A DNA stretch of 64,000 bases from Tilletia caries (lineage: Eukaryota; Basidiomycota; Exobasidiomycetes; Tilletiales; Tilletiaceae), in NCBI GenBank assembly GCA_032718865.1, contig JALUTQ010000001.1:1674001-1738000 (forward strand), in the 5' to 3' direction. The notes beneath the pieces were generated by a model. The model did not search any database, had not been told where the DNA came from, and was given only the letters and a program-made list of their open reading frames with translations. Both the position numbers and the translations under genes were made by a program. Positions 34,529 through 45,360 of this stretch are shown here, in pieces. The first letter of the stretch is position 1. Each line of letters starts with the position of its first letter.

Positions 34529-35008
34529 GCGATTTGCGAAAGACGAGGATGTGAACCGCAAACGTAAAGGTGAGACGGTGGGCTGCAGAGGGCCTGGGAC
34601 GTGCCGAGAAGCGCAAGCGAAAATGGATGTGATCAAGAGTGCTGTATGAATATGATACGCAGTGAAAAGACAGTTGTCAGTGGCAGCAGTTTCAAAATGA
34701 GAGTGCGGATGTATCATGTACTGACCAGGCTGATGGGGAGTGAGCACGAAGAAGGAAGGTACTGAGAGCAGTGGCGGCGGCGGCGCAGCAACGAGGAGGG
34801 CGGCAGCGAGCGCAGCGACGAGAAGGGCAGCGAGCGCAGCGGTTGCTGTTGAGGCGTCTAACCACGAATAAAAGGGAGTCAGAATCGTGAAATTTGCGCA
34901 GTACAAGCGGCGAAGAACAAGAAAGAGAGAGGGGGAGGTACTGGGAGAGAAGAAGCGCACTCACCTGTATGTATTTGTCGCTCAATGCTTGACTATGGCA
35001 GCGGTTCT

Positions 35009-35076
35009 GCTCATGGTCGATGGTCGTTGGTTGTTGATCGTGGTTGTTGATAAGGTGGCCGAAACGGCGTTCCATA
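35009..35076 (-). repeat. Right 68-bp terminal inverted repeat
   Basis: Reverse complement of the left repeat. On the minus strand its ATG (35075) opens the same peptide start and reads 37 codons to a GTGAGT donor at 34964, pointing toward the integrase gene. Confidence 0.93.
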
Positions 35077-35287
35077 GAACTCAGAAGGGCAGCAGGCAGC
35101 AGGCAGCAGGCAGCAGCGATCAGCGCATCAGCGCGACACTCGGGACGCAAACTGCAAACTGCAGCGAAGCATGACTCCGCTCTCCCTTTCCCCGTCCTCA
35201 CCGCCATCCCCATCGCCATCGCCATCGCCATCGCCACGCAGCTGTCCACGCTGAGCCCCGCCCAGGAACTGAGTGAGAGCGACAGAG

Positions 35288-37363
35288 ATGTTCGGCGAAG
35301 ATCGGTCACAGAGCCCGCGCATGCCCTCCCCATGGACATCCCGCCTCTCCACCTCCCTCGACCCCTCTCCGCTCGCCGTTCCAGAGACTCCCAGACGAGC
35401 CCAGCGCACCCAAGCCCACCACTCGCCCTCCCTCGCCCCACTCAACCCGGAAGAAGACACCATCGGGAACATCGAGTACAAGCTCAAACTCCTCCCGCCC
35501 ACACGCGACCGCTTCAACCGGCTCGTCACACAGCTCAAATGGCGCCTCCTACAGGGTGGCGGCATGGCCATCTACGAAGTCGGCGTTCTCGACGACGGCG
35601 CCCTCGTCGGCTTGTCCCGCCGCGAGATGCGCGCCTCGCTTGATACCCTCGAGCGCATGGCCGCACATCTCGGAGCCAGGGTCGAAGTTAGACGCGTCAT
35701 TGTCGTACAGCGATATCCGGGGCATGATCCTGCTACCACCACTACTACTACTACCACCACCACCACCACCACCACTTCGTCCTCATCTTCATCCTCCACC
35801 CCGCCAACCCAACCCGCGTCCCGGCCGAGCTCCAGCCTGCCAGACTTCCCTCCTCATCTCTCCCTTCCATCCACAACGATCAACGGCGTCCATACAGGCG
35901 CCCTCCCGCCATCCTCCTCCTCCTCCTCCTCCTCCTCCTCCTCCCAATCCCATTCCCCATCCAACTCCGCCGCCCCACAAGTCATCTCCGACCGAATACC
36001 CCGCATACAACAAACCCCAACAGATACACCTCCCTCCCCCTCCCACCAACCCTCGTCCTCCCTGCCACCCTTCCGCACCATGGCCCAAATCCACGCCGCG
36101 AACAAAGTCCTGAACGAAGCCTACCTCCTGCGCGAGCTCGGTGCCAAAAGACGCGGGTCGCGCGCGGGGCCTGCGGACATTGTTCATCTGGGCCTGTTGG
36201 ACGCGGGACAGGCGAGGAAGTGGATCGGTGGGGGGAAACGCAGTTTCAGTGCGGATATGCGCTTCGATCTCGCTTCTCCTTCCTTGGCCCGCAATGATGT
36301 GGGGGAGGACTCTCTCGCGGCGGTGTCGCTCCCGACCATGCTCGAGCTTTCCACGGGCTCATCGCACCCTCACGCCCAGGACTCGCATAGGAAACTAGCA
36401 GCGGAGATGGCGCTCCCTCTCGTCGTCCTACCCGCAGACGTCCTGGCGCGGGAGATCGAGCATGATCAGATGCTCGAGCAGTGGGAGGACGATCTCAAAC
36501 GGCGCAGGGCCGAGGCGGCTGTTCTGAGCCTTGCTGCTGTTGCTGCCAATGGTTCCGGTGGAGGAGGGGGAGCGGTGACGCAGCGTCAGCGTCGGAAACG
36601 GAGCACGAATCGGATCGACAACGGATCGCCGACGTTGAGTGGGATGGCCTTCTTCTCGCACGGCGGGAAGAAACCGTGGCTTCTTGCTGAGCCTGGGCTT
36701 GCTTTAGGCGGTGTGGGCGTGGGCGTGGGTGTGGAGGAGGAGGATCCGGATTCAGACGCGGCGGTGCTTCAGTCCGTCGTGGGCCTTGCTAAGGAAGGGA
36801 GCGGGCCTGTTCGGATAGCGGGTGCTGGATCGGACGGGTTGGACACCGAGGGCGGTAAACGACACGCTGGCCGAGAAGGCGGAGATCAAGATGGGGCGGG
36901 AGTATCGGATGAGGACGAGGATGGGAGTGAAGGCTCGACCGAGAAGAACGACGACGACGACGACGACGAGGATGAAGATGGAGATGAACAGACGGACGAG
37001 CGGGACTCCACTTCCGCTTCCGCTTCCGACGATGACGAAGATGAGGATGAAGACGAAGGCTTCTTCTCCTTCAGCCTGTCGCTGAGCGACGACGAAGACG
37101 GCCAGCTCAAAGGCGGCCGTCGTAAGAAGGACCCCAAGCCGAAAAAGGCGCGGATAGCCAAGCCGCCTCTACCCCAGCACGACGCCAACTCAGTTCCCAA
37201 CGCACCACCGCCTCCTCTCGGCGTACTGGTCAGGAGGCCGAAGAGTTCGGGCTCGTCACAGCGGAAGGCGGACCAGCGGGCGGCTGTGCAGGAGAGTGCG
37301 CTTGTCAGGGCTGATGCGGAGGCGCGGAGTAGTCAGCGGCAGGGGCTGTATGTTCCATCTGCA

Positions 37364-37399
<36 letters not shown>

Positions 37400-37663
37400 G
37401 CTGGCTCGTCGGGCGTGGAGGTTCCTGCTGTGCTGTTTGAGTTGGGTTCGGGTGGCGGTGAGGTCCGGGCTGGAGCTGGGGCCGGGGTGGATGATGGAGG
37501 AGGGGAGGTGGAGGTGGAGATGGACCGAGCAGCGAGTGCGGGAGCGGGAGCGGGGGGGATGAGGGACACGGCCACGGCCACGGCGATCCGGTTCATCGTG
37601 GAGGCGAAGGTGTTGCGGAAGCTGAAGAAGGGGGATGTGTTCATTGATTATGCGGGCATCTGA
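35288..37663 (+). CDS. Large protein with GTPBP1/2-like N-terminal domain, no G domain
   Basis: One 791-residue exon from the ATG at 35288 (a second ATG is at 35321). Residues about 55-140 (NIEYKLKLLPPTRDRFNRLV, MAIYEVGVLDDGALVGLSRR, SLDTLERMAAHLGARVEVRR) resemble the region before the GTPase domain of GTPBP1/GTPBP2. No P-loop or other G motif follows. Instead there are poly-Thr and poly-Ser tracts, a helical segment (LNEAYLLRELGAKRRGSRAG, LARKW-like Gly-rich turn), acidic runs (DDDDDDEDEDGDEQTDERD) and a compact C-terminus (IRFIVEAKVLRKLKKGDVFI). Function unknown. The similarity is judged by eye from the N-terminal pattern. Confidence 0.72.
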
Positions 37664-37943
37664 GGCGGGGGCACGCGGAGGAGGGAGGATGTACGCTTCT
37701 TTCTGAGGCAGGTTACGTATGTATTGCTGACCCTGTATGTAATTCTATGCATTTCTTGATGGCATCGCTGTCCTTCCCGCCGTCGCCGCCGTCAAGCTGA
37801 TGAAGGTTCGCCCGCCCGCCCGACCCGATCTGTCACTGGCCCAAATTTTTTGCCCATCGCCTCTCGTTCTTCTTGCCTCCCTCCAACGCTCCAACACATA
37901 CATACATACATACATACCTCGACAGAAGAATTCCCAAAACACA

Positions 37944-39191
37944 ATGGTGAGCGAGAAGCAGCTCCGCAAGCGCAAGCTCGTCGCGCACTCCACCTCCTCC
38001 GGCCAACAAGGACGCGTACGAAGCAGCACCAGCACCAGCACCAGCGGCCCTTCCTCCCGCGGCGGCGGCAGCAGCAGCAGAGGGCGTGGATCCAACACCA
38101 ACAGCAGAGGACGAGGACGCGGGGGCTTCCACGTCGGCCCGACCCACGCACCCGCAGGCTCCTACCTCGGCCGCGCGAAGAAGATCAAGGAGGAGCTGAT
38201 CGCGAAGGCGAAGACGAAGAAGGCGTATTATGCGCTGTTGAAACGGGATGGGATGTCTGTTCCTGAGCGGCGGTCGAGGGGGGCAGAAGGGGCTGGGGAA
38301 GGGAAGGGTGTGGGTGGGAAGGATGATTTTTTTGATCATGGGTCGCAGGATGGGGGTGATGATGATGACGGGACTGATGCCGGGGATGGGGACGAGGACG
38401 AGGACGAAGACCAAGAAGATGTCACAGACGAACAACAAAGACACCGTCCCCCGACAAGTCGCTTCACACTCTCCCACGACACCGCAGAAGAAGACCAAGA
38501 CAAGCCGAGCCTCGACCCTCTCCGCATGCTCGAAGAGCAACGCGCGGCGCGGACCGCTGCGGCTCAGCGTAAATCTAAGAAGGTCCTCGCTGCGGAAGCG
38601 AAGCAGACCGGCGATGCGGATGGGGACGACCTGAGCCGGAAGAGGCGGAGGGATGTCCAGGAGGATGGAGCACGGGGAAGTGCGAAGCGGAGGGCGGAGG
38701 AGGAGGTTGTCATGCATCGACACTTCAACAACAACGCCGACGCCACCTCCACCTCCGAATCGTCAAAACGGACGAATCACCCCAAGCAACAAGCAGACCA
38801 TCAACCAGAACGTTCCAAACCGGAAGAACGACAACGACAGCGCGAAGCATGGAACAAACTCTCCAATTCGGCCCGCGGGCGTGCACGTGGCCAGCCGGAT
38901 CTGGGGGCGAGGGTGGGTGTGATGCTGGAGAGGATTGAGGCGAAGGCGCTTGGTGTTGGGGCTGGTGCTCCCGCCGGTCGGGATGGAGGAGGAGGAGGGG
39001 AGATGGGGGGAGGGCTTGAGGAGGGGGTGAGGTTGGGTGAAGGGGGAAGGGGTCGGGGGAGGGGAATGGCTCGGGGACGGGGGAGAGGGAGAGGTGGGGG
39101 CGGTGGAGGGGAAGACCGGGGACGAGGAGGCCGGGGCCGGGGACTGGGACGGGGACGGGGACGAGGGTTTGGACGAGGACGGGGAGCATGA
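37944..39191 (+). CDS. FYV7: FYV7-like rRNA-processing protein with RGG tail
   Basis: Single exon, 415 residues from the ATG at 37944. A TACA microsatellite lies in the leader (about 37896-37916). The core AGSYLGRAKKIKEELIAKAK, TKKAYYALLKRDGMSVPE parallels yeast Fyv7 (KKTRLRKEYLKALKDEGYAVPE), and the later QREAWNKLSNSARGRARGQP, DLGARVGVMLERIEA parallels its TRTGQPLMGPKIEDLLDKI end. Fyv7 acts in 35S pre-rRNA processing and 40S assembly. Unlike the 151-residue yeast protein it has Ser/Arg/Gly-rich N-terminal and Gly-Arg-rich C-terminal extensions (GRGRGRGGGGGGEDRGRGG), which would suit nucleolar RNA binding. Confidence 0.68.
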   Translation: MVSEKQLRKRKLVAHSTSSGQQGRVRSSTSTSTSGPSSRGGGSSSRGRGSNTNSRGRGRGGFHVGPTHAPAGSYLGRAKKIKEELIAKAKTKKAYYALLKRDGMSVPERRSRGAEGAGEGKGVGGKDDFFDHGSQDGGDDDDGTDAGDGDEDEDEDQEDVTDEQQRHRPPTSRFTLSHDTAEEDQDKPSLDPLRMLEEQRAARTAAAQRKSKKVLAAEAKQTGDADGDDLSRKRRRDVQEDGARGSAKRRAEEEVVMHRHFNNNADATSTSESSKRTNHPKQQADHQPERSKPEERQRQREAWNKLSNSARGRARGQPDLGARVGVMLERIEAKALGVGAGAPAGRDGGGGGEMGGGLEEGVRLGEGGRGRGRGMARGRGRGRGGGGGGEDRGRGGRGRGLGRGRGRGFGRGRGA

Positions 39192-39306
39192 CTATTGAAT
39201 TGCTCTTTGATTTAATCTACATACATCTTTTGCATTGCATTGCATTATCTGCCTGCCTTCCATGTCGTGTGAGCTGTGTGCGCATGGACCATGTCTCGAA
39301 TACTCG

Positions 39307-39313
39307 TATATAA
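39307..39313 (+). promoter_or_regulatory. TATATAA box
   Basis: TATATAA lies 41 bp before the ATG at 39354 and 134 bp before the ATG at 39447. Transcripts starting about 30 bp downstream would include the first ATG only with a very short leader, which may allow leaky scanning to the second. Confidence 0.5.
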
Positions 39314-39353
39314 GATCTCCGAACGGAACGCTTCGTCCTTCTCCCCTACGACG

Positions 39354-41884
39354 ATGTTCCGTCTGCCTTCCCTCGCCCGGTCATCCTTCTCTCGCATCTA
39401 CCCAGCAACAACAACGACCACCACCACCACCACCACGAGAATCAGAATGAGCTCCACCTGGGTACCCCCCGGCCTCGACGCCATCCCCGCCCCGCCCGCG
39501 CCCGTCCGGAAGGACATGCACTCCCTCTCCAACATCGCCCAGATCCACCCGAAACACATCCACCTCGACTGGGAAATCGACTGGACGCGCAAAGTCATCT
39601 TCGGCAGCGTCACCCACAAGATCGGGATCGACGAGGACGGGCTCCAGGAGCTCGTGCTTGACTCGAGTTATTTGGACTTGGGGAAGATCACTGTTGATGG
39701 GCTGAAGGTGGAGGCCAGGGTTGCGGAGAGGCAGGGGAGTTTGGGGTCCGCTCTTAGGATCCCGCTGAGTGCGCCTGCGAAGAAGGGGGACGCGGTTGAG
39801 GTCAAGATCGAGTACTCCACCACGCAGCAGAGCACTGCCCTCGGCTGGCTCACCAAGGAGTGAGTTATGTACCTTTTGCCCCACCGTCAGAGGAATCAAA
39901 ATCGAGGGAGGCTGATCGAATATCCCTTTCGTCTTCATTTCACACACCCAGACAGACACTGAGCAAGAAAGGCCCATTCCTATACTCCCAATGCCAGGCA
40001 ATCCACGCCCGCTCCCTCCTGCCCTGCATCGACTCCCCCTCGCACCGCACGTCCTACACAGCAACAGTCAAAAGCGCCTACCCGGTCCTAATGTCGGCCC
40101 TGAACGACAACGAATTCCACAAAGAATCAGCTTCGAAGCACGACCCAAACACCTACCACTTCAAACAGCCCCAACGCATCCCGTCCTACCTCATCGCCAT
40201 CATCTCCGCCGTGCTCGAGTTCCGCTCGTTGGGCAGCAGGGTCGGCGTTTGGGCCGAACCGAGTGTGGCGGATCAGGCGCAGTGGGAGTTCGAGGCGGAT
40301 GCGGAACGCTTCTTGAAGGCGGCGGAGGAGACTGTTAGTCCGTATAGCTGGGAGCGGTATGATTCGATTGTACTTCCTCCGGCGTTCCCGTATGGAGGCA
40401 TGGAGGTGAATGCCGGCCGGTATACCACCAAACCAAAATCTTGTCTTATTCTGACATTTTTTTTTCCCATCCTCTTACTTCCCCCCCGCAGAACCCCAAC
40501 GCAGTCACACTGACACCCGCAGTCATCGTAGGCAACCGAATGCAAGTCGACGTCCTCCTGCACGAGCTCATGCACAGCTGGAGCGGGAACTTGACCACCA
40601 ACGCCGACTGGCGCTCCTTCTTCCTCAACGAGTCCTTCTGCGTCTACCTCGAGCGTCTGGTCCTCCAGGTCGTCCATGGGAAGGAGGAGGGGCCTGCGTA
40701 CCGTGGTTTGTGAGTTGCTTTTTTTTCGCGCCCCCCCCCCCCCCCACGGATTTGGTTTGGTCCCCCCCAGGCTTCTGACTTGAGTATCTTTGTTATATTG
40801 TAGCTCGTACATCATGGGCGCCAAGGCTTTGCGCGATTCTCGACTGGGTTTCAAGGATACTCCGCGCTTCCAGAGACTGGTGCCCGTCTATGAGCATGGG
40901 GAGGATCCTGATGATGCCTTCTCGAGTGTTCCGGTGAGTGGTTATCTCTTTCTGTACGCCCCTCGACTGCCTTCCCATTTGCTGACATGTGTGCTCTCTC
41001 ACCAGTACGAGGGTGGTTCCAACCTGCTCCTCTACATCGAGAACCTCGTCGGAGGATTGGACAACTTCCTCCCGTAAGTACGCCTTCGAAGTATTTCAAA
41101 AAGATGGGTTTCTGACTTTGACTTTCCCATCATCTCCCAAACAGGTACGTCCGCGCCTACTTCCACACCTTCTACGACCGCTCCGTCACCGTCGAAGAAT
41201 GGAAGTCCCACCTGCTCGCCTATTTCGCCTCCTCCCCCGAGCTCACCCAAAAAATCACCGACAACGTCGACTTCGACGCCTGGCTGCATGGCGAAGGTGT
41301 CGACTTGCCCGTCGACATGACGCCGTATTATGATGATACGTTGGCGAGGGCTGCGTGGGCGCTTGCTGCGCGGTGGGTTGCGTTTGAGGGTCAGGGTGGG
41401 AAGAAGGAGGAGTTTGGGAAGCATGACATAGAGGCTTTTAATGCTAGTCAGATTGTCGTCTTCCTGGAGAAGCTCCATTCGGGACCGGACGTGCCCCCAG
41501 CTGTGGTCAAGAAGGTGAGTTCTTCCCCCTCCCCTCGTGGTTCGCTTTCTTTTTTTTTCCCGCAAGTTGGGGCCATGGTTCCTCTGACCAGAAAAGGTGA
41601 TTTTGGAAACACAGCTCGACGAAGCCTACGACTTCTCCAACTCGAACGACGGCGAGATCCTCCTGCGCTTCTACGAAGTCGCGCTCGAAGTCGAGGCCGG
41701 CACCTTTGCGCCCAAAGCGGCCAAGTGGGTCCAGACCGTGGGCCGGATGAAGTACGTCCGTCCGGTGTACCGGGCGCTGAGGCGGGTTGATGAAGAACTG
41801 GCGGTGAAGACGTTCAATGAGGCGAAGGAGTTCTATCATCCGATTTGTCGGGCTCTTCTTGTGAAGGATTTGGGACTGGCGTGA
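39354..41884 (+). CDS. Leukotriene-A4-hydrolase-type M1 aminopeptidase
   Basis: Zinc aminopeptidase/epoxide hydrolase of the LTA4H/yeast Lap2 group. Seven exons: 39354-39859, 39952-40405, 40492-40709, 40804-40933, 41006-41073, 41145-41514 and 41615-41884, giving 671 residues. Seen: QCQAIHARSLLPCIDSPSHR, substrate-binding FPYGGMENPN, zinc motif HELMH (H344, H348) with the third ligand E367 18 residues later in FFLNESFCVYLERL, and a C-terminal helical domain (about residues 500-671). Two start codons: 39354 adds MFRLPSLARSSFSRIY, which looks like a mitochondrial presequence and is followed by poly-Thr; 39447 (MSSTWVPPGLD) gives the cytosolic-length form of 640 residues. Confidence 0.93.
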
Positions 41885-42590
41885 GGGTTCTATGTATAGG
41901 GAAGGAGTTTTGAAGGAGGATCAGGACTCTATTATCAGTTAACGCTCTATCTGTGGAAATATCATCCATCGTATCCATATATCATCTTACGATCACCTGT
42001 TCCGCGGCTGAACACATGCATGCATGCCTCGAGTTCTCGTGTAAGAGACTGGCGAGGCTTTCAAGGATCTTCGTCGTAAAGGTATCGATTCAAAGGCACT
42101 AGGGAAGAGTTGGTGGAGAGAACGGGGGCAGAACACGAGGGCAGAGAGAATCACAGGGGAAAGGGCAGAGCAGAAGAGGGGGAAACAAAGAGCGTTCGGC
42201 TACGTTTGATCCTGGGCAAGGTTGGTGCTTTCGTGCGGATTTTTCCTTGTGGCTTCCCCCGCTCGTGCCCCCTTGGTATCTTGCCTGTCGAGAAAAAGTG
42301 GCCGTGCGTTTAAGGCCTTGAGTCCGTGAAAAGGGGGAAAGTCGATGGGATAGGATGGGGGAGGTCCGAACTCCGTATCCAAGCGAGGATAGGATAGGAA
42401 CCCGGCGCAGGCGTGGAATGAATGTCCCCCTCGCCAATGACGGATGCCAATTTTGAGTGTCGGTGGCGCGAAGGAGAAGGTAGTGAAAGGAGGAAACCGC
42501 GCAGCCCCGCCCATCTTCCTGAATTTGATCCCTGTATCCTCCTAATAGCCCCACCTCCCCCGCGCATTTCCCCCCCCGCTTCCTCTTCCC
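41885..42590. other. Intergenic between convergent genes
   Basis: About 700 bp between the aminopeptidase and Rab stops, with no supported gene. Short reading frames on both strands are shadows. Confidence 0.5.

Positions 42591-43550
<960 letters not shown>

Positions 43551-43592
<42 letters not shown>
43551..43592 (-). repeat. (AGCC)10 tract abutting the SEC4 start codon
   Basis: About ten AGCC units on the gene strand run straight into the ATG (…AGCCAGCCATG), so the microsatellite forms the last 40 nt of the 5' UTR and supplies the start context. Confidence 0.88.
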
Positions 43593-43611
43593 TGTGCGAG
43601 ATATATGGGAG

Positions 43612-43613
<2 letters not shown>

Positions 43614-43643
<30 letters not shown>

Positions 43644-43683
43644 AGGTCAGCAGTGTCGATGTCGATGTCGATGTCGATGTCGT
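43614..43683 (-). repeat. Hexanucleotide tracts upstream of SEC4
   Basis: Two adjacent hexamer arrays on the gene strand: GACATC units then GACACC units, separated by a short CTGCTGACCTC spacer. They lie in the leader or core promoter. Confidence 0.85.
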
Positions 43684-43893
43684 GGTTCGTGCCTGGCAAC
43701 TGGCAAGTTCACTGGGAGGGAGGCCCAAGCCAACTCCGGCGCGTTATTGTTGCCCGCTTCGGTCTGGCCACCAGTACCGACACAACACCGACACAACACC
43801 GGACGACCCGGGCCGCAGATATCGGGCCACATCGCTCACTCACTCACTCACTTCCAAAATTTCCATGGAGAAGGCCTTGTTCCTGAGAGTCCC

Positions 43894-44655
43894 GAATTTT
43901 ACCCATGCCACTTTACCCACGCGGGGGTAAAAAGTGGGTAAAACTGAACAGGCGGCCTCTAAGCTTCCATTTTTACCCACCGTTACCCATGCAGACCCCC
44001 AAATTTTACCCTGGAACTTTTACCCCACGTGGGTAAAAATGGTGCCGGAAGGGGTAAAATTGTTCATCTCACTTGCAAATCCTCACTTTTACCCACTGAG
44101 GAGCGGGTTTTACCCACAAGCGCTTTACCCCTTGAGACGGAGAGACCCCGAGTCTCGACCACGTGCTTGGGGGTCTTCCCTATATGAGACCCCTCTGACC
44201 ACTTCCGCTTCTCCGAGCCAGCACTCGCAGGGCCGCGGTATATTTCCGGTATCCACGACGATGAGCTCGAGCACTCCCATCTCGACGAGGAGCCGCAGGG
44301 TGAACGATTTCTAGGCCGAGACGAGAAGGGAGGCAATCGTGGGGACCATAACTTCGATTTTTAAAAGTAGTCACTGGGTAAAACTTGAATGGGTAAAAAA
44401 AATCGAGGGCATGGGAGTGAGGAAATATTTTTACCCCAAGACTTACCCACAAGGGGTAAAGACTTGTGGGTAAAAGTCAGAGTCCACATCTCAACTCAGC
44501 ACTTTTACCCATTTCCTGAGCCATTTTACCCCGAGGGGTAAAATGAGTTGGGTAAATTTGGGCACCCTGCGTGGGTAAAGATGGGTAAAAGTGGAGGTTA
44601 AAAAGGCGCATGGGCAGTTTTACCCCCGAGTGGGTAAAACCTGCGGGTAAAATTC
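43894..44655. repeat. GGGTAAAA-rich repeat element with similar inverted ends
   Basis: About 30 copies of TTTTACCC/GGGTAAAA (and GGGTAAAG-like variants) in both orientations over 760 bp. The ends are imperfect inverted repeats: left GAATTTTACCC…TTTACCCAC..GGGGGTAAAA, and the right end gives the same frame when reverse-complemented. There is no ORF. It separates the divergent SEC4 and RPC10 genes, so it also occupies their promoter space. Consistent with a non-autonomous DNA element with subterminal repeats. Confidence 0.7.
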
Positions 44656-44748
44656 ATGGGTGCCCCTTGTTCCTCCATCGACCTTGCTCCTACACTCATC
44701 GCGCTCGTCCTCTTCTTCCCTTCGGAAACCGCGCCAATCTGACAAGCG

Positions 44749-45140
44749 ATGAACAGCGGCGGAGGTGGCGGCGGCGGAAGCGGCCAGTACAGCGCAGCGG
44801 GACTCGGACGCATCCAGCCCATCCAGTACATCTGCGCAGGTGAGAGAACAGAACAGAAGAGCGCGAGGCACACGACCGACCGACTGGCAAAACCATGCTG
44901 ATCCCGCTCCCCCCCCCCCCCTTTACTCCGTGACTTGCGATGGCAGACTGCGCAGCAACTAACGAAATCAAGCCGCGCGAGCCGATAAGGTGCAAGGACT
45001 GCGGGCATCGTATCATGTACAAGAAGCGCACGAGGCAGATGGTGTGTATTTTCTACTTGGCGCAGCACCGCGGGATTGCGCACGCTGATCCCATCGAGTT
45101 CCTCCTACCTTCTCTTCAGCTACATTTCTTGGCGCGATGA
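44749..45140 (+). CDS. RPC10: RNA polymerase I/II/III shared subunit RPC10 (ABC10-alpha, Rpb12)
   Basis: Small zinc-binding subunit common to all three nuclear RNA polymerases. Exons 44749-44839, 44947-45041 and 45120-45140 give 68 residues (yeast 70). Seen: a Gly-rich N-terminus, [26 protein letters not shown] and YKKRTRQM, i.e. the C-x2-C...C-x2-C zinc site. The last exon as modelled gives LHFLAR where most species have VQFEAR. The donor after ATG (GTGTGT) and the acceptor TTCTCTTCAG look sound, but the end of the protein should be checked with cDNA. Confidence 0.88.
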
Positions 45141-45360
45141 GCACATGTGGCTCTCATGAGGTCCTTTGCTTTTTCCCACCTGTTCCCCCCCTCCAATCTC
45201 TGCAGTTCTATCCCGTCCCCCTTCGCAATTGTATTCCGGTCCAAGGCATCATCCATCTCTGGAAGAATTGTCTGCGCTCAAACCAGGACTGGCTGCATCC
45301 AATATGCACTCATCTCCTTCTTCTTTCAGTGCATTATTGAAACGACGTTGATTACAAAGC

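Larger units (their letters stand above)
29359..35076. mobile_element. 5.7-kb TIR-bounded element with DD34E integrase and zinc-finger gene
   Basis: A 68-bp inverted repeat (one mismatch) at 29359-29426 and 35009-35076 bounds 5718 bp. Inside are a zinc-finger/PHD gene (+, broken) and an intact integrase gene (-) that converge with only about 54 bp between the zinc-finger gene's original stop and the integrase stop. A later 630-bp miniature LTR insertion sits in the zinc-finger gene, so the original element was about 5.1 kb. No target-site duplication is visible directly outside the repeats (GATGCGG versus GAACTCA). It lies in the 5' region of HEM4, only 332 bp from its start codon. The overall plan is that of a DNA transposon; I cannot assign it to a named superfamily. 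Confidence 0.75.

Noticed and set aside
35128..35571. 147-residue antisense frame at the start of the GTPBP-like gene
   Set aside because: Gly/Arg/Asp repeats mirror the CCATCG repeats and the coding strand; no support.
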